Assembly (NCBI RefSeq): GCF_014201335.1
Contig: NZ_JACHEB010000016.1
Location: 58,095 to 122,094, forward strand
Direction: 5' to 3'
Length of the DNA stretch: 64,000 bases
Origin: Tunturiibacter gelidiferens
GTDB lineage: Bacteria; Acidobacteriota; Terriglobia; Terriglobales; Acidobacteriaceae
Shown here: one piece after another, positions 54,092 through 62,867 of the stretch
How positions within the stretch are numbered: position 1 is the stretch's first letter
Layout of the letters: the number at the start of each line of letters is the position of its first letter
Notes under the pieces: model-generated
Databases searched by the model: none
Told to the model about the DNA's origin: nothing
What the model saw: the letters and a program-made list of their open reading frames with translations, nothing else
Position numbers and translations under genes: made by a program

Positions 54092-55273
54092 CTACCGAGG
54101 CGTCAACGAAATAATCAACTGATCAAGCGGTAGCGAATCCTTCACCAGTTGCGGTGGTGAAAAGGGAGTGATCGTAACTGGTTCCCCTTTTTCCTCTGCT
54201 TCATCGAAAGCCTTCGTGCCCGGCGTCGCACCCGTAACTTTGAACTCATCGATCTGATACGGCAGCCCGTTCGATGCCAGCGACAACTCCGAACTCATCA
54301 CATGAAAGTGCAGATGCGGAGCCACAGAATTACCCGAGTTCCCCACCATGCCGATGACCTGCCCACGCTTCACCCTATCCCCGGGATGAAGACGGATGCT
54401 CGCCGACTGCATGTGCGCGTAACAGGCAAAGTGATGCCCCCCAAGATCCTCAATGATCGCGTTCCCATCAGCCTCTTCAATCGAAATATTCGCCGGATAC
54501 TTTCCAGGCGTCTGTTCGGGCAAGCCTGTGATCGCAACTGATACAACACCATCCGCAACCGCATAGACAGGCTTTCCGAAGATCGTATAGCTCTCAAGTT
54601 TCTCTCGTGGGCCTGAATAGATACGATTGCCTGCATCCAACTGCTCCCAATCGACAGCGTAACGCTGAGCCACATACACACGTCCGTTGATAGGCATCGC
54701 TGCCCGCATGTGTCGCGTGGAGTCGCAACACGAATCAGCAGAGACGTAACCATCCCCACGAAGAGGCGCACTGATCTGGACAACCGGCTGGAGGTCCGGC
54801 GTCGTCGCGCCGCCGCTCTCGACGATCTCCTGTTGTCCCGGAGGCGCAGCGCTGTACTTCGCCTTTACCCGATGCAAAAGCTGTTTCGGAATCGGAGTTC
54901 CGTTTGGAAGAATGACATTCAAAAAAAGTATCGACTGAGTGCCCCGAGTAAGCACTGCGGAGGATTCTCGCAGACCCGCAGGCTGAAGACGATGAGAGAC
55001 AGCCGTTGCATCGAGCTTCTGCAGAACCGCGCCGTCACCAATCACATCGATATCTTGTATATCTACCTCGCCGCTTGAGATATTCGCGAGCCACACCTCG
55101 TAGACCAGGTGCACCAGACCGTCCGAACCTTTGAATGGCACCGGCGCATCATGAACCGTAAGCAGCAGTGGCGTCATCTGCTGCGACATATCGCACCGTC
55201 CAAACGGGCTGACCGCGAAGGCCATAGACAAAGACAGAACACATGCAAAGAAAGTTCTGGACACACACCGCAT
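54092..55273 (-). CDS. Exported M23-like (LytM) peptidase or pseudo-peptidase
   Basis: A 393-residue protein with an N-terminal signal (FFACVLSLSMAFAVS). The C-terminal M23 domain (about 190-345) has YAHMQSAS and APHLHFHVMSS, which supply two of the zinc His positions. The usual first ligand pair HxxxD appears instead as RYAVD (in VAQRYAVDW), so one His is replaced. It may still bind metal or may be a non-catalytic activator, as some LytM proteins are. The N-terminal ~170 residues are unlike known domains. It converges on the GH57 gene. Confidence 0.85.
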   Translation of the reverse strand: MRCVSRTFFACVLSLSMAFAVSPFGRCDMSQQMTPLLLTVHDAPVPFKGSDGLVHLVYEVWLANISSGEVDIQDIDVIGDGAVLQKLDATAVSHRLQPAGLRESSAVLTRGTQSILFLNVILPNGTPIPKQLLHRVKAKYSAAPPGQQEIVESGGATTPDLQPVVQISAPLRGDGYVSADSCCDSTRHMRAAMPINGRVYVAQRYAVDWEQLDAGNRIYSGPREKLESYTIFGKPVYAVADGVVSVAITGLPEQTPGKYPANISIEEADGNAIIEDLGGHHFACYAHMQSASIRLHPGDRVKRGQVIGMVGNSGNSVAPHLHFHVMSSELSLASNGLPYQIDEFKVTGATPGTKAFDEAEEKGEPVTITPFSPPQLVKDSLPLDQLIISLTPR

Positions 55274-55476
55274 CAGTTCTCCTTAGAAGCTCGGGCTTGT
55301 GAGATCCACCTCGCGCAGAACTCGAATCTCATTTTGACGAGGAGATCCACAACAGAGGAAGAAGGAAGTACTCCACTCACTACAGCGGGCCTTTAGAAGG
55401 TGTGGGGAAATACTATGTCACCCCAGGTGATCTATCAAATGGTGTCTTCACAGACACCCTACGCATCAAACTCACC

Positions 55477-56172
55477 ATGAAGACCACCCCGGTCGCCGCC
55501 AATGCTTTTCAACTCACCCGTCTCGGCTTAGTCAACTGCTACCTCGTCCGCGAGACCGATGGCTTCACACTCATCGACGCCAACCTCTCCAACTCCCACG
55601 ACGACATCCTCGCCGCCGCAAAGACTCTCGGCGCTCCCATTCGCCGCATCCTCCTCACCCACGCCCACGTCGACCACGTCGGCTCCGTCGATGCCCTCCT
55701 GGCGAAACTAGGCCCCACGCAAGTCGAGTTCGCCTCCAACACCCGCTCCCTCCCTCTGCTGCAAAAACCACCCGACAAATCTCTCCAACCCGGCGAGTCC
55801 AACGAAGAGATCAGAGGCGGTCTCCCCGGCATCGATGCCCGCCCCACCCGTCTCCTCACCGAAGGCGAACTCTACGGTTCTCTTCTCGTCATCGAAACTC
55901 CCGGCCACATCCCCGGCCACCTATCCTTCCTCGACCAGCGCGACGGTACCCTCTACGCCGGAGACGCCGTCGCCAGCCTCGGCCACGTCACCGTCAGCGG
56001 TTATCCCCCATGGTTCTTCCCCAACGTAGGCACCTGGAGCAAGTCCACCGCGGTAGCCACCGCCAACAAGCTGCTAGCCTACCCCATCGAGCGTTTCGCC
56101 TGCGGCCACGGCGCCATCAACAACGGCGGCATCCCCGCCCTCCGCGCAGCCATAGCCCGCACTACGCGTTAG
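55477..56172 (+). CDS. Metallo-beta-lactamase-fold hydrolase (glyoxalase II-like)
   Basis: A 231-residue cytosolic MBL-fold enzyme. THAHVDHVG carries HxHxDH (near residue 70), ETPGHIPGH a further His, LYAGDAVASLGH the Asp, and FACGHGAINNG the last His, so the site looks complete for two metals. Size and motif order resemble glyoxalase II/lactonase-like proteins; the substrate is unknown. The ATG at 55477 is used because the GTG at 55402 adds a non-family extension. REP-like element A follows its stop. Confidence 0.9.
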   Translation: MKTTPVAANAFQLTRLGLVNCYLVRETDGFTLIDANLSNSHDDILAAAKTLGAPIRRILLTHAHVDHVGSVDALLAKLGPTQVEFASNTRSLPLLQKPPDKSLQPGESNEEIRGGLPGIDARPTRLLTEGELYGSLLVIETPGHIPGHLSFLDQRDGTLYAGDAVASLGHVTVSGYPPWFFPNVGTWSKSTAVATANKLLAYPIERFACGHGAINNGGIPALRAAIARTTR

Positions 56173-56220
56173 TGCCAACCGCCGACCAACGGAAGGCCCA
56201 AAGCCTCGCACCAACCAAGT

Positions 56221-56283
56221 AAAGGTACACAAGTCACGAAGTGACCGCCCCACGCGTAGTGGGCCTGTCCGGCAGGACCCGAC
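56221..56283 (+). repeat. REP-like multi-hairpin element A
   Basis: GTACAC-AAGTCACGAAGTGACCG, then CCCCACGCGTAGTGGGC and CCTGTCCGGCAGGACC, each partly self-complementary. It lies between the converging MBL and Rieske genes. Same block order as elements at 57449-57622, 59635-59722 and 61472-61610. Confidence 0.8.
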
Positions 56284-56286
56284 GCA

Positions 56287-57402
56287 CTAACTCCGCCAGT
56301 GCAAAGTAACCGGCCCACTCAAAGGATGCTCCCCCGTCCCCTTCAGTCGCGCCTGCTTCAACGCGAAGTACCACTTCGCCGGCTTATCCGCATCGTCGAT
56401 CAGCATCAGCCCCGGATGAAACCGTAGCCCCTCCGCCTGCTCCACCATCGTCTGCTGATCCTGCCTTACAAACCGCGCTCCAAAAAACGTAGCAATCGAA
56501 GTTACAAATGGCACATGGTAAAAAACATTCCAAGCCGCCATCACATCAATCCGACAAGTCGACGCGGTAATTGGCGTCACCGTAGTCAAACTCGAAAACC
56601 ACTTCTCCCCAGCCCGAATCGTTTCGTACCTCCGATTCGGCAACACAAAATCAATCGTCGTCGTAATCGGCTCGCCATATACCCCCAGCAACTTATAAGG
56701 CGCCGAGTTCGCACTAGGCGCATGCGAAGACATCCGAAACCCGGCGTTCCTCCCGCCATTTTCGTCATCGGTCAACGGCTCAAAGTGCTTCGTCTTCTCA
56801 TGAATACTAGCCTTACTCCGCCACCACCAGGCCTGATGCACAAACGGCCCATGCGCCGGATCCATCAACCCGATAATCCCATGATCGACATTGCAAGGCA
56901 GCTCCGCCACCAGGTGCGCACTGCGAAACTTCGCAGAAAACTTCGGCACCTCCGGCACCGCCGGCAACGCCTCACCCACCCGCCCCGTCCCCGGCGCAGG
57001 AAGATACACCCACGCAAATCCATCGCGCTCCTCGCAAGGAAACGCACTCGCATAAATCTTCGTCGGATCAAGCGTCTCATGGCTCGTCAGCGAAGGAATC
57101 TCCTTACACTGCCCACTGCAGGGCTCAAACCTCCACCCGTGATACTTGCACGTCACGGTCTCCCCATCGAACCAGCCAGCTGAAAGCGGAATCCCCCGGT
57201 GCGGACAAAGATCCCGCATCGCGAACAGCTTTCCACCAGTCTTCCTCCCCAGCAGCAGCGGAACCCCCAGCAGCAGCGCCTTCGCCGTCTTGCCCTCCCG
57301 CAGCTCCCCAGCACGCAGCGCCGGATACCAATCCCCAAAGATCAGCTCCGTAGGCGGCCCCGCAACCTGCACTAGCTCACTCAAACCAGACGCCCTCGCC
57401 AA
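56287..57402 (-). CDS. Rieske non-heme iron oxygenase, alpha-subunit type
   Basis: A 371-residue oxygenase. The N-terminal Rieske [2Fe-2S] domain has CPHRG (Cys66, His68) and CKYHGW (Cys85, His88). The mononuclear iron site lies in MDPAHGPFVH, the D-x2-H-x4-H pattern, preceded by NVDHGIIG. So both cofactor sites are intact and it should hydroxylate or cleave an organic substrate with O2 and an outside reductase. It resembles the VanA/pheophorbide oxygenase group more than ring-hydroxylating dioxygenases with a beta subunit; no partner genes adjoin. No ATG is available near the N-terminus; TTG at 57402 is assumed. Confidence 0.88.
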   Translation of the reverse strand: MARASGLSELVQVAGPPTELIFGDWYPALRAGELREGKTAKALLLGVPLLLGRKTGGKLFAMRDLCPHRGIPLSAGWFDGETVTCKYHGWRFEPCSGQCKEIPSLTSHETLDPTKIYASAFPCEERDGFAWVYLPAPGTGRVGEALPAVPEVPKFSAKFRSAHLVAELPCNVDHGIIGLMDPAHGPFVHQAWWWRSKASIHEKTKHFEPLTDDENGGRNAGFRMSSHAPSANSAPYKLLGVYGEPITTTIDFVLPNRRYETIRAGEKWFSSLTTVTPITASTCRIDVMAAWNVFYHVPFVTSIATFFGARFVRQDQQTMVEQAEGLRFHPGLMLIDDADKPAKWYFALKQARLKGTGEHPLSGPVTLHWRS

Positions 57403-57448
57403 ACAACACGCTTCTCATCATAGCCTTGCGATCCAGGCGTCTTCGTTC

Positions 57449-57622
57449 AAGGCCTGTCGGCCGGCCCCACTGCGCGAGGAGCGGTCACTTCGTGACAGGT
57501 ATATCCCTCCGGTTAGCGCTCCCGCTGGTCGCGATGAAATATTCTTGATGCCGACCATCGGGAGGCTCGGGGCGAAGCCGGTATATAAGTCACGAAGTGA
57601 CCGCCGCCCGCGTAGGGCGTCT
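57449..57622. repeat. REP-like elements B1 (inverted) and B2 (direct)
   Basis: 57449-57510 read on the minus strand and 57551-57622 on the plus strand share GTATA, the GTCACGAAGTGAC palindrome and the following GC-rich arm. They face each other around CCGACCATCGGGAG-like arms, a BIME-like pair. They fill most of the 263-base divergent gap between the Rieske and GT39 genes. Confidence 0.8.
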
Positions 57623-57665
57623 TCACCACATTGATAAACTCACCTAACACCGGCATCTCCCCACC

Positions 57666-59627
57666 ATGCAGACAACACCCCCATCCTCCATGCCGCAAAT
57701 CGCAACATCGCCAAGGGCCATGTCGTCGGCCCGAAAAAACCGCCTCACCCTCTTCATCCTCTGGCTCCTCTTCTACGCAACGCTCACCCTCTTCGTCCCT
57801 CCGCTCCTCGACGACGCCGACTCCGTCCACGCCGAGGTCGCCCGCGAGATGCTTCAACGCAACGACTGGGTCACCCTATACGCCAACGGCATCCGCTACC
57901 TCGAAAAAGCCCCCATCCTTTACTGGAGCATGGCGCTCAGCTTCAAACTCTTCGGCGTCAACACCGCGGCCGCGCGCCTCCCCATCGCACTCACCGTCCT
58001 CGCGCTTGCCCTCATCCTCGATGCCTTCGCCGGCCGCGCCTTCTCTGCCCGAGCCGGCCTCTACGCCGGTCTCATCGCCCTCTCGAGCTTCGGCATCTTC
58101 ATCTTCACCCGCATCCTCCTACCCGACGCCGACGTCTGCCTCTGGCTCACCCTGGCCCTCTTCTTCTACTGGCTCACCGAATCTGATCCCATCCAACGCG
58201 CCCACCCCGGCCCCACCCTCTGCTGGCTCTTCGCCGCCTGCTGCGCCCTCAACGTCCTCACCAAGGGCCTCATCGGCATCGTCTTCCCCATCCTCATCGT
58301 CCTCGCCCACCTGCTCCTCACCCGCCGCAGCTTAAGCGCCGTCATAAAACGCATCCGCCAACTCCACCCCATCTCCAGCACCATAGTCTTCCTCCTCATC
58401 GCCGCCCCCTGGCACATCCTCATCGCCCAATCCAACCCCACCCAGGGCCATCCCGGCAATCTCACCTTCGCGCACGGTCACTGGTCCGTACCCCTCCCAA
58501 CCGGCGGCAACGTCCACGGCTGGCTCTGGTTCTACTTCGTCAACGAGCAACTCCTCCGCTACCTCAACCTCCGCGTCCCCCGCGACTACGACACCGTCCC
58601 CCTCGTCCTCTTCTGTGGACTCATCCTCATCTGGCTCATGCCCTGGAGCACCTTTCTCTACCGCGCCATAGCCACCGTCCCATGGCGCAAAGCTTTCCGT
58701 CCCCTCGTCTCCATCCGCACCCTCACACCCGCCGAAAGCACCCGCCTACTCCTCGGCCTCTGGGCCATCATCCCCGTCCTCTTCTTCTCCCTCTCCACTC
58801 GGCAGGAGTATTACGCCCTCCCCGCACTCCCCGGCATGATCCTCCTCATCGCCGCATGGCTCCATGACGAAGCCACCGAAGCCGAATCCTTCACCGTCCC
58901 CGCCCCCCTCGTCCGCTCCGGCCAGCGCATCTCAACCGTCCTGCTAGTCCTCGGCTCCCTCGCCGCCCTCACCGCAGGATTCTTTCTCCTCCACTCCCGC
59001 ACCCCCACCCCTGGCACCGATCTCGCCTCACTCCTCAAACAAAACCCCGGCGACTACGCCCTCTCCTTCGGCCACTTCCTCGATCTCAACGCCCAGGCCA
59101 TGGGAGCCTTCCGCAACCCGCTCCTCCTCACTGCCATCGCACTCTTCACCGGTGCCCTCGCCAACTGGCTTCTCCGCCGCAACTACCAGCCCCACGCCGC
59201 AAATCTCTGCCTCGCCGCGTCAACCTTCGCCTTCCTGCTAGCCGCCCACATCGGCCTGCAGATCTTCTCGCCTGTCCTAAGCTCCCGCCAGCTAGCCGCC
59301 GCCATTGAACCTGAACTCAAACCCAGCGACCTCATCGTCATCCACGGCGAATACGAAGCCGCCAGCACCCTCGGTTTCTACCTCCACCGCAGCGACCTCC
59401 ACATCCTCGACGGCCGCAGCTCCAACCTCTGGTACGGATCTTTCTTTCCCGATGCCCCACCCATCTTCGAGGACGCCCTCTCGCTGAAACTCAAGTGGCT
59501 GGAACCCCGCCGCATCTTTCTCTGGCAGGATCTCTCCCAACCCGTTCCCACCCTACCTGGCAAAGTTCATTTCATCGCGCAAAGCGGTGGCAAAGAGATC
59601 TTAAGCAACCAACCCAACCCTTACTAA
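57666..59627 (+). CDS. Family 39 (ArnT-like, GT-C) glycosyltransferase
   Basis: A 653-residue membrane enzyme with about 11-12 TM segments. The GT-C motif is in PPLLDDADSVHAEVAREML (acidic pair after TM1), followed by YLEKAPILYWSMALSFKLFG and AARLPIALTVLAL, all typical of ArnT/PMT relatives. Such enzymes move a sugar from a polyprenyl phosphate to lipid A or other surface acceptors at the outer face of the inner membrane. The C-terminal ~180 residues form an outer domain. ArnT identity itself is not proven. The ATG at 57666 is used. Confidence 0.88.
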   Translation: MQTTPPSSMPQIATSPRAMSSARKNRLTLFILWLLFYATLTLFVPPLLDDADSVHAEVAREMLQRNDWVTLYANGIRYLEKAPILYWSMALSFKLFGVNTAAARLPIALTVLALALILDAFAGRAFSARAGLYAGLIALSSFGIFIFTRILLPDADVCLWLTLALFFYWLTESDPIQRAHPGPTLCWLFAACCALNVLTKGLIGIVFPILIVLAHLLLTRRSLSAVIKRIRQLHPISSTIVFLLIAAPWHILIAQSNPTQGHPGNLTFAHGHWSVPLPTGGNVHGWLWFYFVNEQLLRYLNLRVPRDYDTVPLVLFCGLILIWLMPWSTFLYRAIATVPWRKAFRPLVSIRTLTPAESTRLLLGLWAIIPVLFFSLSTRQEYYALPALPGMILLIAAWLHDEATEAESFTVPAPLVRSGQRISTVLLVLGSLAALTAGFFLLHSRTPTPGTDLASLLKQNPGDYALSFGHFLDLNAQAMGAFRNPLLLTAIALFTGALANWLLRRNYQPHAANLCLAASTFAFLLAAHIGLQIFSPVLSSRQLAAAIEPELKPSDLIVIHGEYEAASTLGFYLHRSDLHILDGRSSNLWYGSFFPDAPPIFEDALSLKLKWLEPRRIFLWQDLSQPVPTLPGKVHFIAQSGGKEILSNQPNPY

Positions 59628-59634
59628 CAAGATC

Positions 59635-59722
59635 CCGACCGACGGGAGGGCCAGCGAAAGGGTATACCCGTCTCGAAGTGACCGCCCCACGCGAAGTGGG
59701 CCCGTCCGGCAGGACAGGCCCC
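59635..59722 (+). repeat. REP-like multi-hairpin element C
   Basis: The most complete single copy: CCCGACCGACGGGAGGG, GGTATACCCG, TCTCGAAGTGACCG, CCCCACGCGAAGTGGGC and CCGTCCGGCAGGACAGG in order, each with self-complementary arms. It lies between the converging GT39 and 95-residue genes. Confidence 0.82.
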
Positions 59723-59752
59723 ATATTTTGAAAAGTATTGCCGCAGAAATTC

Positions 59753-60040
59753 CTACTTATCCGTCTTCCAAACAAACAAAAACTCATCGTTGCTCGAAGT
59801 AGCCAGGTTGATCTTCCTCTGCCGCGCCGCCCGGCTCAACGCGGACCGAACGTTCTCCTTCGAATCGGGAAGTTCCGCCAGCGGAATCTTCAACGCACTA
59901 CCCACCGCAAGCTGTTCGATATCGCTCAACAGCTGCGTGATGATCTCCTTGTGCTTCCCATCCCTACCCTTGGGAACATTTACCTGCGGCACCGACTCGA
60001 ACTTCATTGCCTTCGAAGCAACTTCGCTGTCATTACTCAT
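59753..60040 (-). CDS. Small hypothetical protein (95 residues)
   Basis: I do not recognise this family. It is charged and soluble, with a helical first half (GKHKEIITQLLSDIEQLAVG) and a basic segment that could be part of a small DNA- or RNA-binding fold (SKENVRSALSRAARQRKINLAT), ending in a strand-like NDEFLFVWK. The ATG at 60040 has GGGAG about 9 bases upstream and is preferred to 60109. It is divergent from the response regulator gene, with palindromes in the gap, so it may be regulatory (inference). Confidence 0.75.
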   Translation of the reverse strand: MSNDSEVASKAMKFESVPQVNVPKGRDGKHKEIITQLLSDIEQLAVGSALKIPLAELPDSKENVRSALSRAARQRKINLATSSNDEFLFVWKTDK

Positions 60041-60044
60041 GCCC

Positions 60045-60100
60045 TCTCCCATTAACGTGATGTAAATTTGACGTGACGTTAACGTAACACTAACGAGATG
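60045..60100. promoter_or_regulatory. TAACG repeats and ACGTTAACGT palindrome
   Basis: Three TAACG words (in ATTAACGTG, GTTAACGTA, CTAACGAG) and one perfect 10-base palindrome ACGTTAACGT (60076-60085) lie just upstream of the 95-residue gene. This may be an operator; nothing in the sequence names the regulator. Confidence 0.35.
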
Positions 60101-60221
60101 CTTCCGCAAGCTCCCCAGCTACTTTTTTCAACACAGCCTATGCTCCCGCATAAACCACAGATTTAAAAGAGTTAACCCGTATTGAGCAAACAGGTCTACG
60201 TTTGAAAAAGAGGTATGACCC

Positions 60222-60740
60222 ATGGCAAGGAAGTTCAATTTCGAAGTCATCCCAGTAGCCGATGTTCCCACCGAAGACGCCGTGGCCCTCCCAGAAGAAA
60301 ATAAACCCCTCGTCCTCGTCGTTGACGACGAACGAATCATCGCCGACACCCTCTCCATCATCCTCTCCCGCAGCGGTTTCTCAACCATGACCGCCTACGA
60401 CGGACTCTCAGGCCTTGAGATCGCACGCAGCGCCCGGCCCGACCTCGTCATCTCCGACGTCATGATGCCCGGCATGACCGGCGTCGAACTCGCCATCACC
60501 CTCACGCAGACCATCCCCACCTGCAAGATCCTCTTATTCTCTGGACAGGCCGCCACCGTCGATCTCCTCGAGAAGGCTCGCAAAGCCGGACATACCTTCA
60601 CCACTCTGACAAAACCCGTCCACCCCACCGACATGCTCAAGCGAGTCTCCGATTGCCTCTCCCCAAATAATGCGGCGACCCACCACCTGCCGCCTCCAAC
60701 AGACGACTCTTCCCGGCCAGCAACCTACCTCGTGAACTAA
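60222..60740 (+). CDS. Stand-alone response regulator (receiver domain only)
   Basis: A 172-residue protein with a ~28-residue N-terminal extension and one receiver domain. The acidic pair is VVDDER (Asp35-Asp36), the phospho-acceptor Asp is in VISDVMMPG (Asp79), the Ser/Thr switch is in LLFSGQ and the Lys is in LTKPVHP. After about residue 150 there is only a short Pro/Thr-rich tail, with no DNA-binding or enzyme domain, so it would work by protein contact. No histidine kinase is adjacent. The ATG at 60222 follows AAAGAGG. Confidence 0.93.
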   Translation: MARKFNFEVIPVADVPTEDAVALPEENKPLVLVVDDERIIADTLSIILSRSGFSTMTAYDGLSGLEIARSARPDLVISDVMMPGMTGVELAITLTQTIPTCKILLFSGQAATVDLLEKARKAGHTFTTLTKPVHPTDMLKRVSDCLSPNNAATHHLPPPTDDSSRPATYLVN

Positions 60741-61462
60741 CTCGACGTGGCGCCTGCCTGAATCGCTACGTCGTAGGCTGCGGCATCCTTCTTCGCCTCG
60801 CGCACGAAGTCCTCCAGCCGCTGTCCCTTCTTCTGTATAAACTCGCGCCGCAGCACCTGAACCTCCTGCATCCGGTCAATTCGAAAGACCCTGAAGTCCT
60901 TCCGCAGCTCACACCACGCCGCCAGTGTCCAGGCCCCGCCCCAAAAGTACAGCGCAAGCGGCCTCACCTCACGCTCACTGTTCTGCCCATCTTCTTTCGA
61001 ATAGCCAAACCCAAGCACCCGCCTGCCGACGCAGGCCTCATGCAGCACATCCAGCCGCTCCTTCAAAGGCTGAACCATCCTGTGTCCCGGCGCATACATC
61101 AAAATCGCGTCCACCCGCTCGCGAAGATCCGCCGGCAGCACCGCTTCAATCCGCTGCAATGCCTGATCAGCCGACGCCACGCTCGACGCCCCGCCCCACG
61201 CCTGCACCATCCGTGCGCCCAGCACCAGAGCCGTCAGCTCATCTCGCGTAAACATCAGTGGAGGCAGATCCATGTCACGCCGCAGCGTGTATCCCACACC
61301 CGCCTCACCCTCAATCGGCATCCCCGACATCTGCAGATCGCGAACATCCCGATAGATCGTCCGCTCCGACACTTCGAGCTTCTCCGCCAGCATCCGCGCT
61401 GTCTGCAATCTGCCACCGCGCAAGATCCGTACGATCCGGAAGAGTCTATCGGCCCGTCTCAT
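60737..61462 (-). CDS. WYL-domain transcriptional regulator
   Basis: A 241-residue regulator of the YafY type. The N-terminal HTH_11 winged helix is RRADRLFRIVRILRGG, with KLEVSERTIYRDVRDLQMSG as the recognition part. The WYL ligand-binding domain follows (about 135-215; GYSKEDGQNSEREVRPLALYFWGG, WTLAAWCELRKDFRVFRIDRM). These proteins often bind nucleotides or nucleic acid through WYL. It overlaps the end of the response regulator gene by 4 bases on the opposite strand. Target unknown; VOC and TetR genes lie upstream on the same strand. Confidence 0.93.
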   Translation of the reverse strand: MRRADRLFRIVRILRGGRLQTARMLAEKLEVSERTIYRDVRDLQMSGMPIEGEAGVGYTLRRDMDLPPLMFTRDELTALVLGARMVQAWGGASSVASADQALQRIEAVLPADLRERVDAILMYAPGHRMVQPLKERLDVLHEACVGRRVLGFGYSKEDGQNSEREVRPLALYFWGGAWTLAAWCELRKDFRVFRIDRMQEVQVLRREFIQKKGQRLEDFVREAKKDAAAYDVAIQAGATSS

Positions 61463-61471
61463 GCACCCATC

Positions 61472-61610
61472 CTACCCACTTCGTGGGGTGTATACCGGCT
61501 TCGCCACAAGCCTCCCGATGGTCGGCACAAAATACTCACCGCGACCATCGGGAGCGCCAACCGAAGGGGTATACCTGTCACGAAGTGACCGCCCCGCGCG
61601 CAGCGGGCAT
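61472..61610. repeat. REP-like element D (inverted half plus full direct copy)
   Basis: Plus 61556-61610 has GGGGTATACC-TGTCACGAAGTGACCG and CCCCGCGCGCAGCGGGC. Plus 61472-61530 is an inverted, shorter partner (CACTTCGTGGGGTGTATACCG). CCGATGGTCGG and CGACCATCGGGAG arms join them. It lies between the VOC and WYL genes. Confidence 0.8.
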
Positions 61611-61617
61611 TGAGCAC

Positions 61618-62001
61618 TCAAACCGAAGTATGCAACCCAATATGATTCCCCTCTGTATCCTTCAGGCAAGCAAACGCACCATGTCCAGGAATCGCTGTAC
61701 GAGGCATCAAAACCAACCCACCCGCCTCACGAACCCTCCCAATCACAGCGTCCAGCTCCCCATCACAATTCAGGTAAACCATGGTCCCGCCGCCACCGGG
61801 CTTCCGGAACGTCCGCTTCACCAGCGCCCCTGTCACACCACCCGGAGCAGCGGGAAACACCCGCATCCTATCCAACGGCTCTCCCAGATCTTCTTTGTGC
61901 ATACTGCGATCGAGAATCGTCTCGTAGAATCGCGCCGCCCGGTCCAGATCGGCGCATGGAATCTCAAACCACACCGCGCCTGACTTCGGTTGTTCCTTCA
62001 T
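61618..62001 (-). CDS. VOC (glyoxalase/bleomycin-resistance fold) family protein
   Basis: A 127-residue single-module VOC protein: GAVWFEIPCADLDRAARFYETIL at the start, quoted by core EIPCADLDRAARFYE, then GGTMVYLNCDGELDAVIGRV and GHGAFACLKDTEGNHIGLH at the end. Metal-binding His/Glu positions are only partly kept. Activity unknown. The ATG at 62001 has GAGGAGG just upstream. Confidence 0.92.
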   Translation of the reverse strand: MKEQPKSGAVWFEIPCADLDRAARFYETILDRSMHKEDLGEPLDRMRVFPAAPGGVTGALVKRTFRKPGGGGTMVYLNCDGELDAVIGRVREAGGLVLMPRTAIPGHGAFACLKDTEGNHIGLHTSV

Positions 62002-62108
62002 ACTGCCTCCTCTGTTAGTAGCGATCACAGAGTCAGCTTACTGACACCCTCCTGACACCGTGCTGTCAGGAGTCTTCAACAAAATCTCATCCAAAGCGCC
62101 GGATCTTA

Positions 62109-62774
62109 CTAACTAGGTTCCACCACAAACTCCGAATCCGGCACCCGCGCTGAACAGGCCTCCAAATACTTACAAACAAAGAAGATCAATTCCTGCCGCA
62201 AAGCCTCGAGCTGCTTCTCCGGCTCCGGCGATTCCAGCAATCTCCGGCTAACCCCAGCCATTGCACTCTGCACCATTGAAGCCACGAGCTGTGGATCTTT
62301 TGTCAGGGTATCGCTGGTCGTCGCCAGCATCCCGGCCACCGACTTGTTCGTGTGCAACTGCATCTGCTGCGCAATCTTCACCCCATCCACATCCGAGCTC
62401 ACCGAGTACAGCGCGACACTCGTCTTCGCATCCCGCATCTTCGTAGCAAGGAACGCATTGATCAGAGCTGCAGCCATCTCCTTCAGCGTCTTCCCCCGCT
62501 GCTCCCGGCAAACGCGCCCTATCGCCTCCGTCACTTCATCCAGATGACGGATCAAAGCCCCTTGCAACAGCGCGCTCTTATTCGGAAAGTACTGATACAA
62601 CGTCCCAACCGACACACCCGCCCGCGACGCCACCTTCGTCGTGGTCAGCCGTTCCTTCCCCACACTCAGCAAAACCTGAATAGTCGCCTCAAGAATCGCG
62701 TCCACGCTCGCCGCCGACCGCGCTTGAACCGGCTGTTTACGCGGCTCCAACATCACTGAGGAACGCTGAGACAA
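62109..62774 (-). CDS. TetR-family transcriptional regulator
   Basis: A 221-residue repressor. The N-terminal HTH is ASVDAILEATIQVLLSVG, followed by TTTKVASRAGVSVGTLYQYFPNKSALL, the TetR recognition region. The rest is an all-helical ligand domain. The TTG at 62774 is chosen over the ATG at 62753 because AGGAG lies exactly 7 bases before it and no ribosome site precedes the ATG. It is divergent from the aldo/keto reductase gene with 93 bases between, so it probably controls that gene. Confidence 0.93.
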   Translation of the reverse strand: MSQRSSVMLEPRKQPVQARSAASVDAILEATIQVLLSVGKERLTTTKVASRAGVSVGTLYQYFPNKSALLQGALIRHLDEVTEAIGRVCREQRGKTLKEMAAALINAFLATKMRDAKTSVALYSVSSDVDGVKIAQQMQLHTNKSVAGMLATTSDTLTKDPQLVASMVQSAMAGVSRRLLESPEPEKQLEALRQELIFFVCKYLEACSARVPDSEFVVEPS

Positions 62775-62867
62775 ATGCGAACTCCTAACCTGAGACTTTC
62801 TTCATCTAACCACAGGTAACCAATCCGAAGACAACCGCAACTCAAGAACAATAAGAGGAGCAACAGA

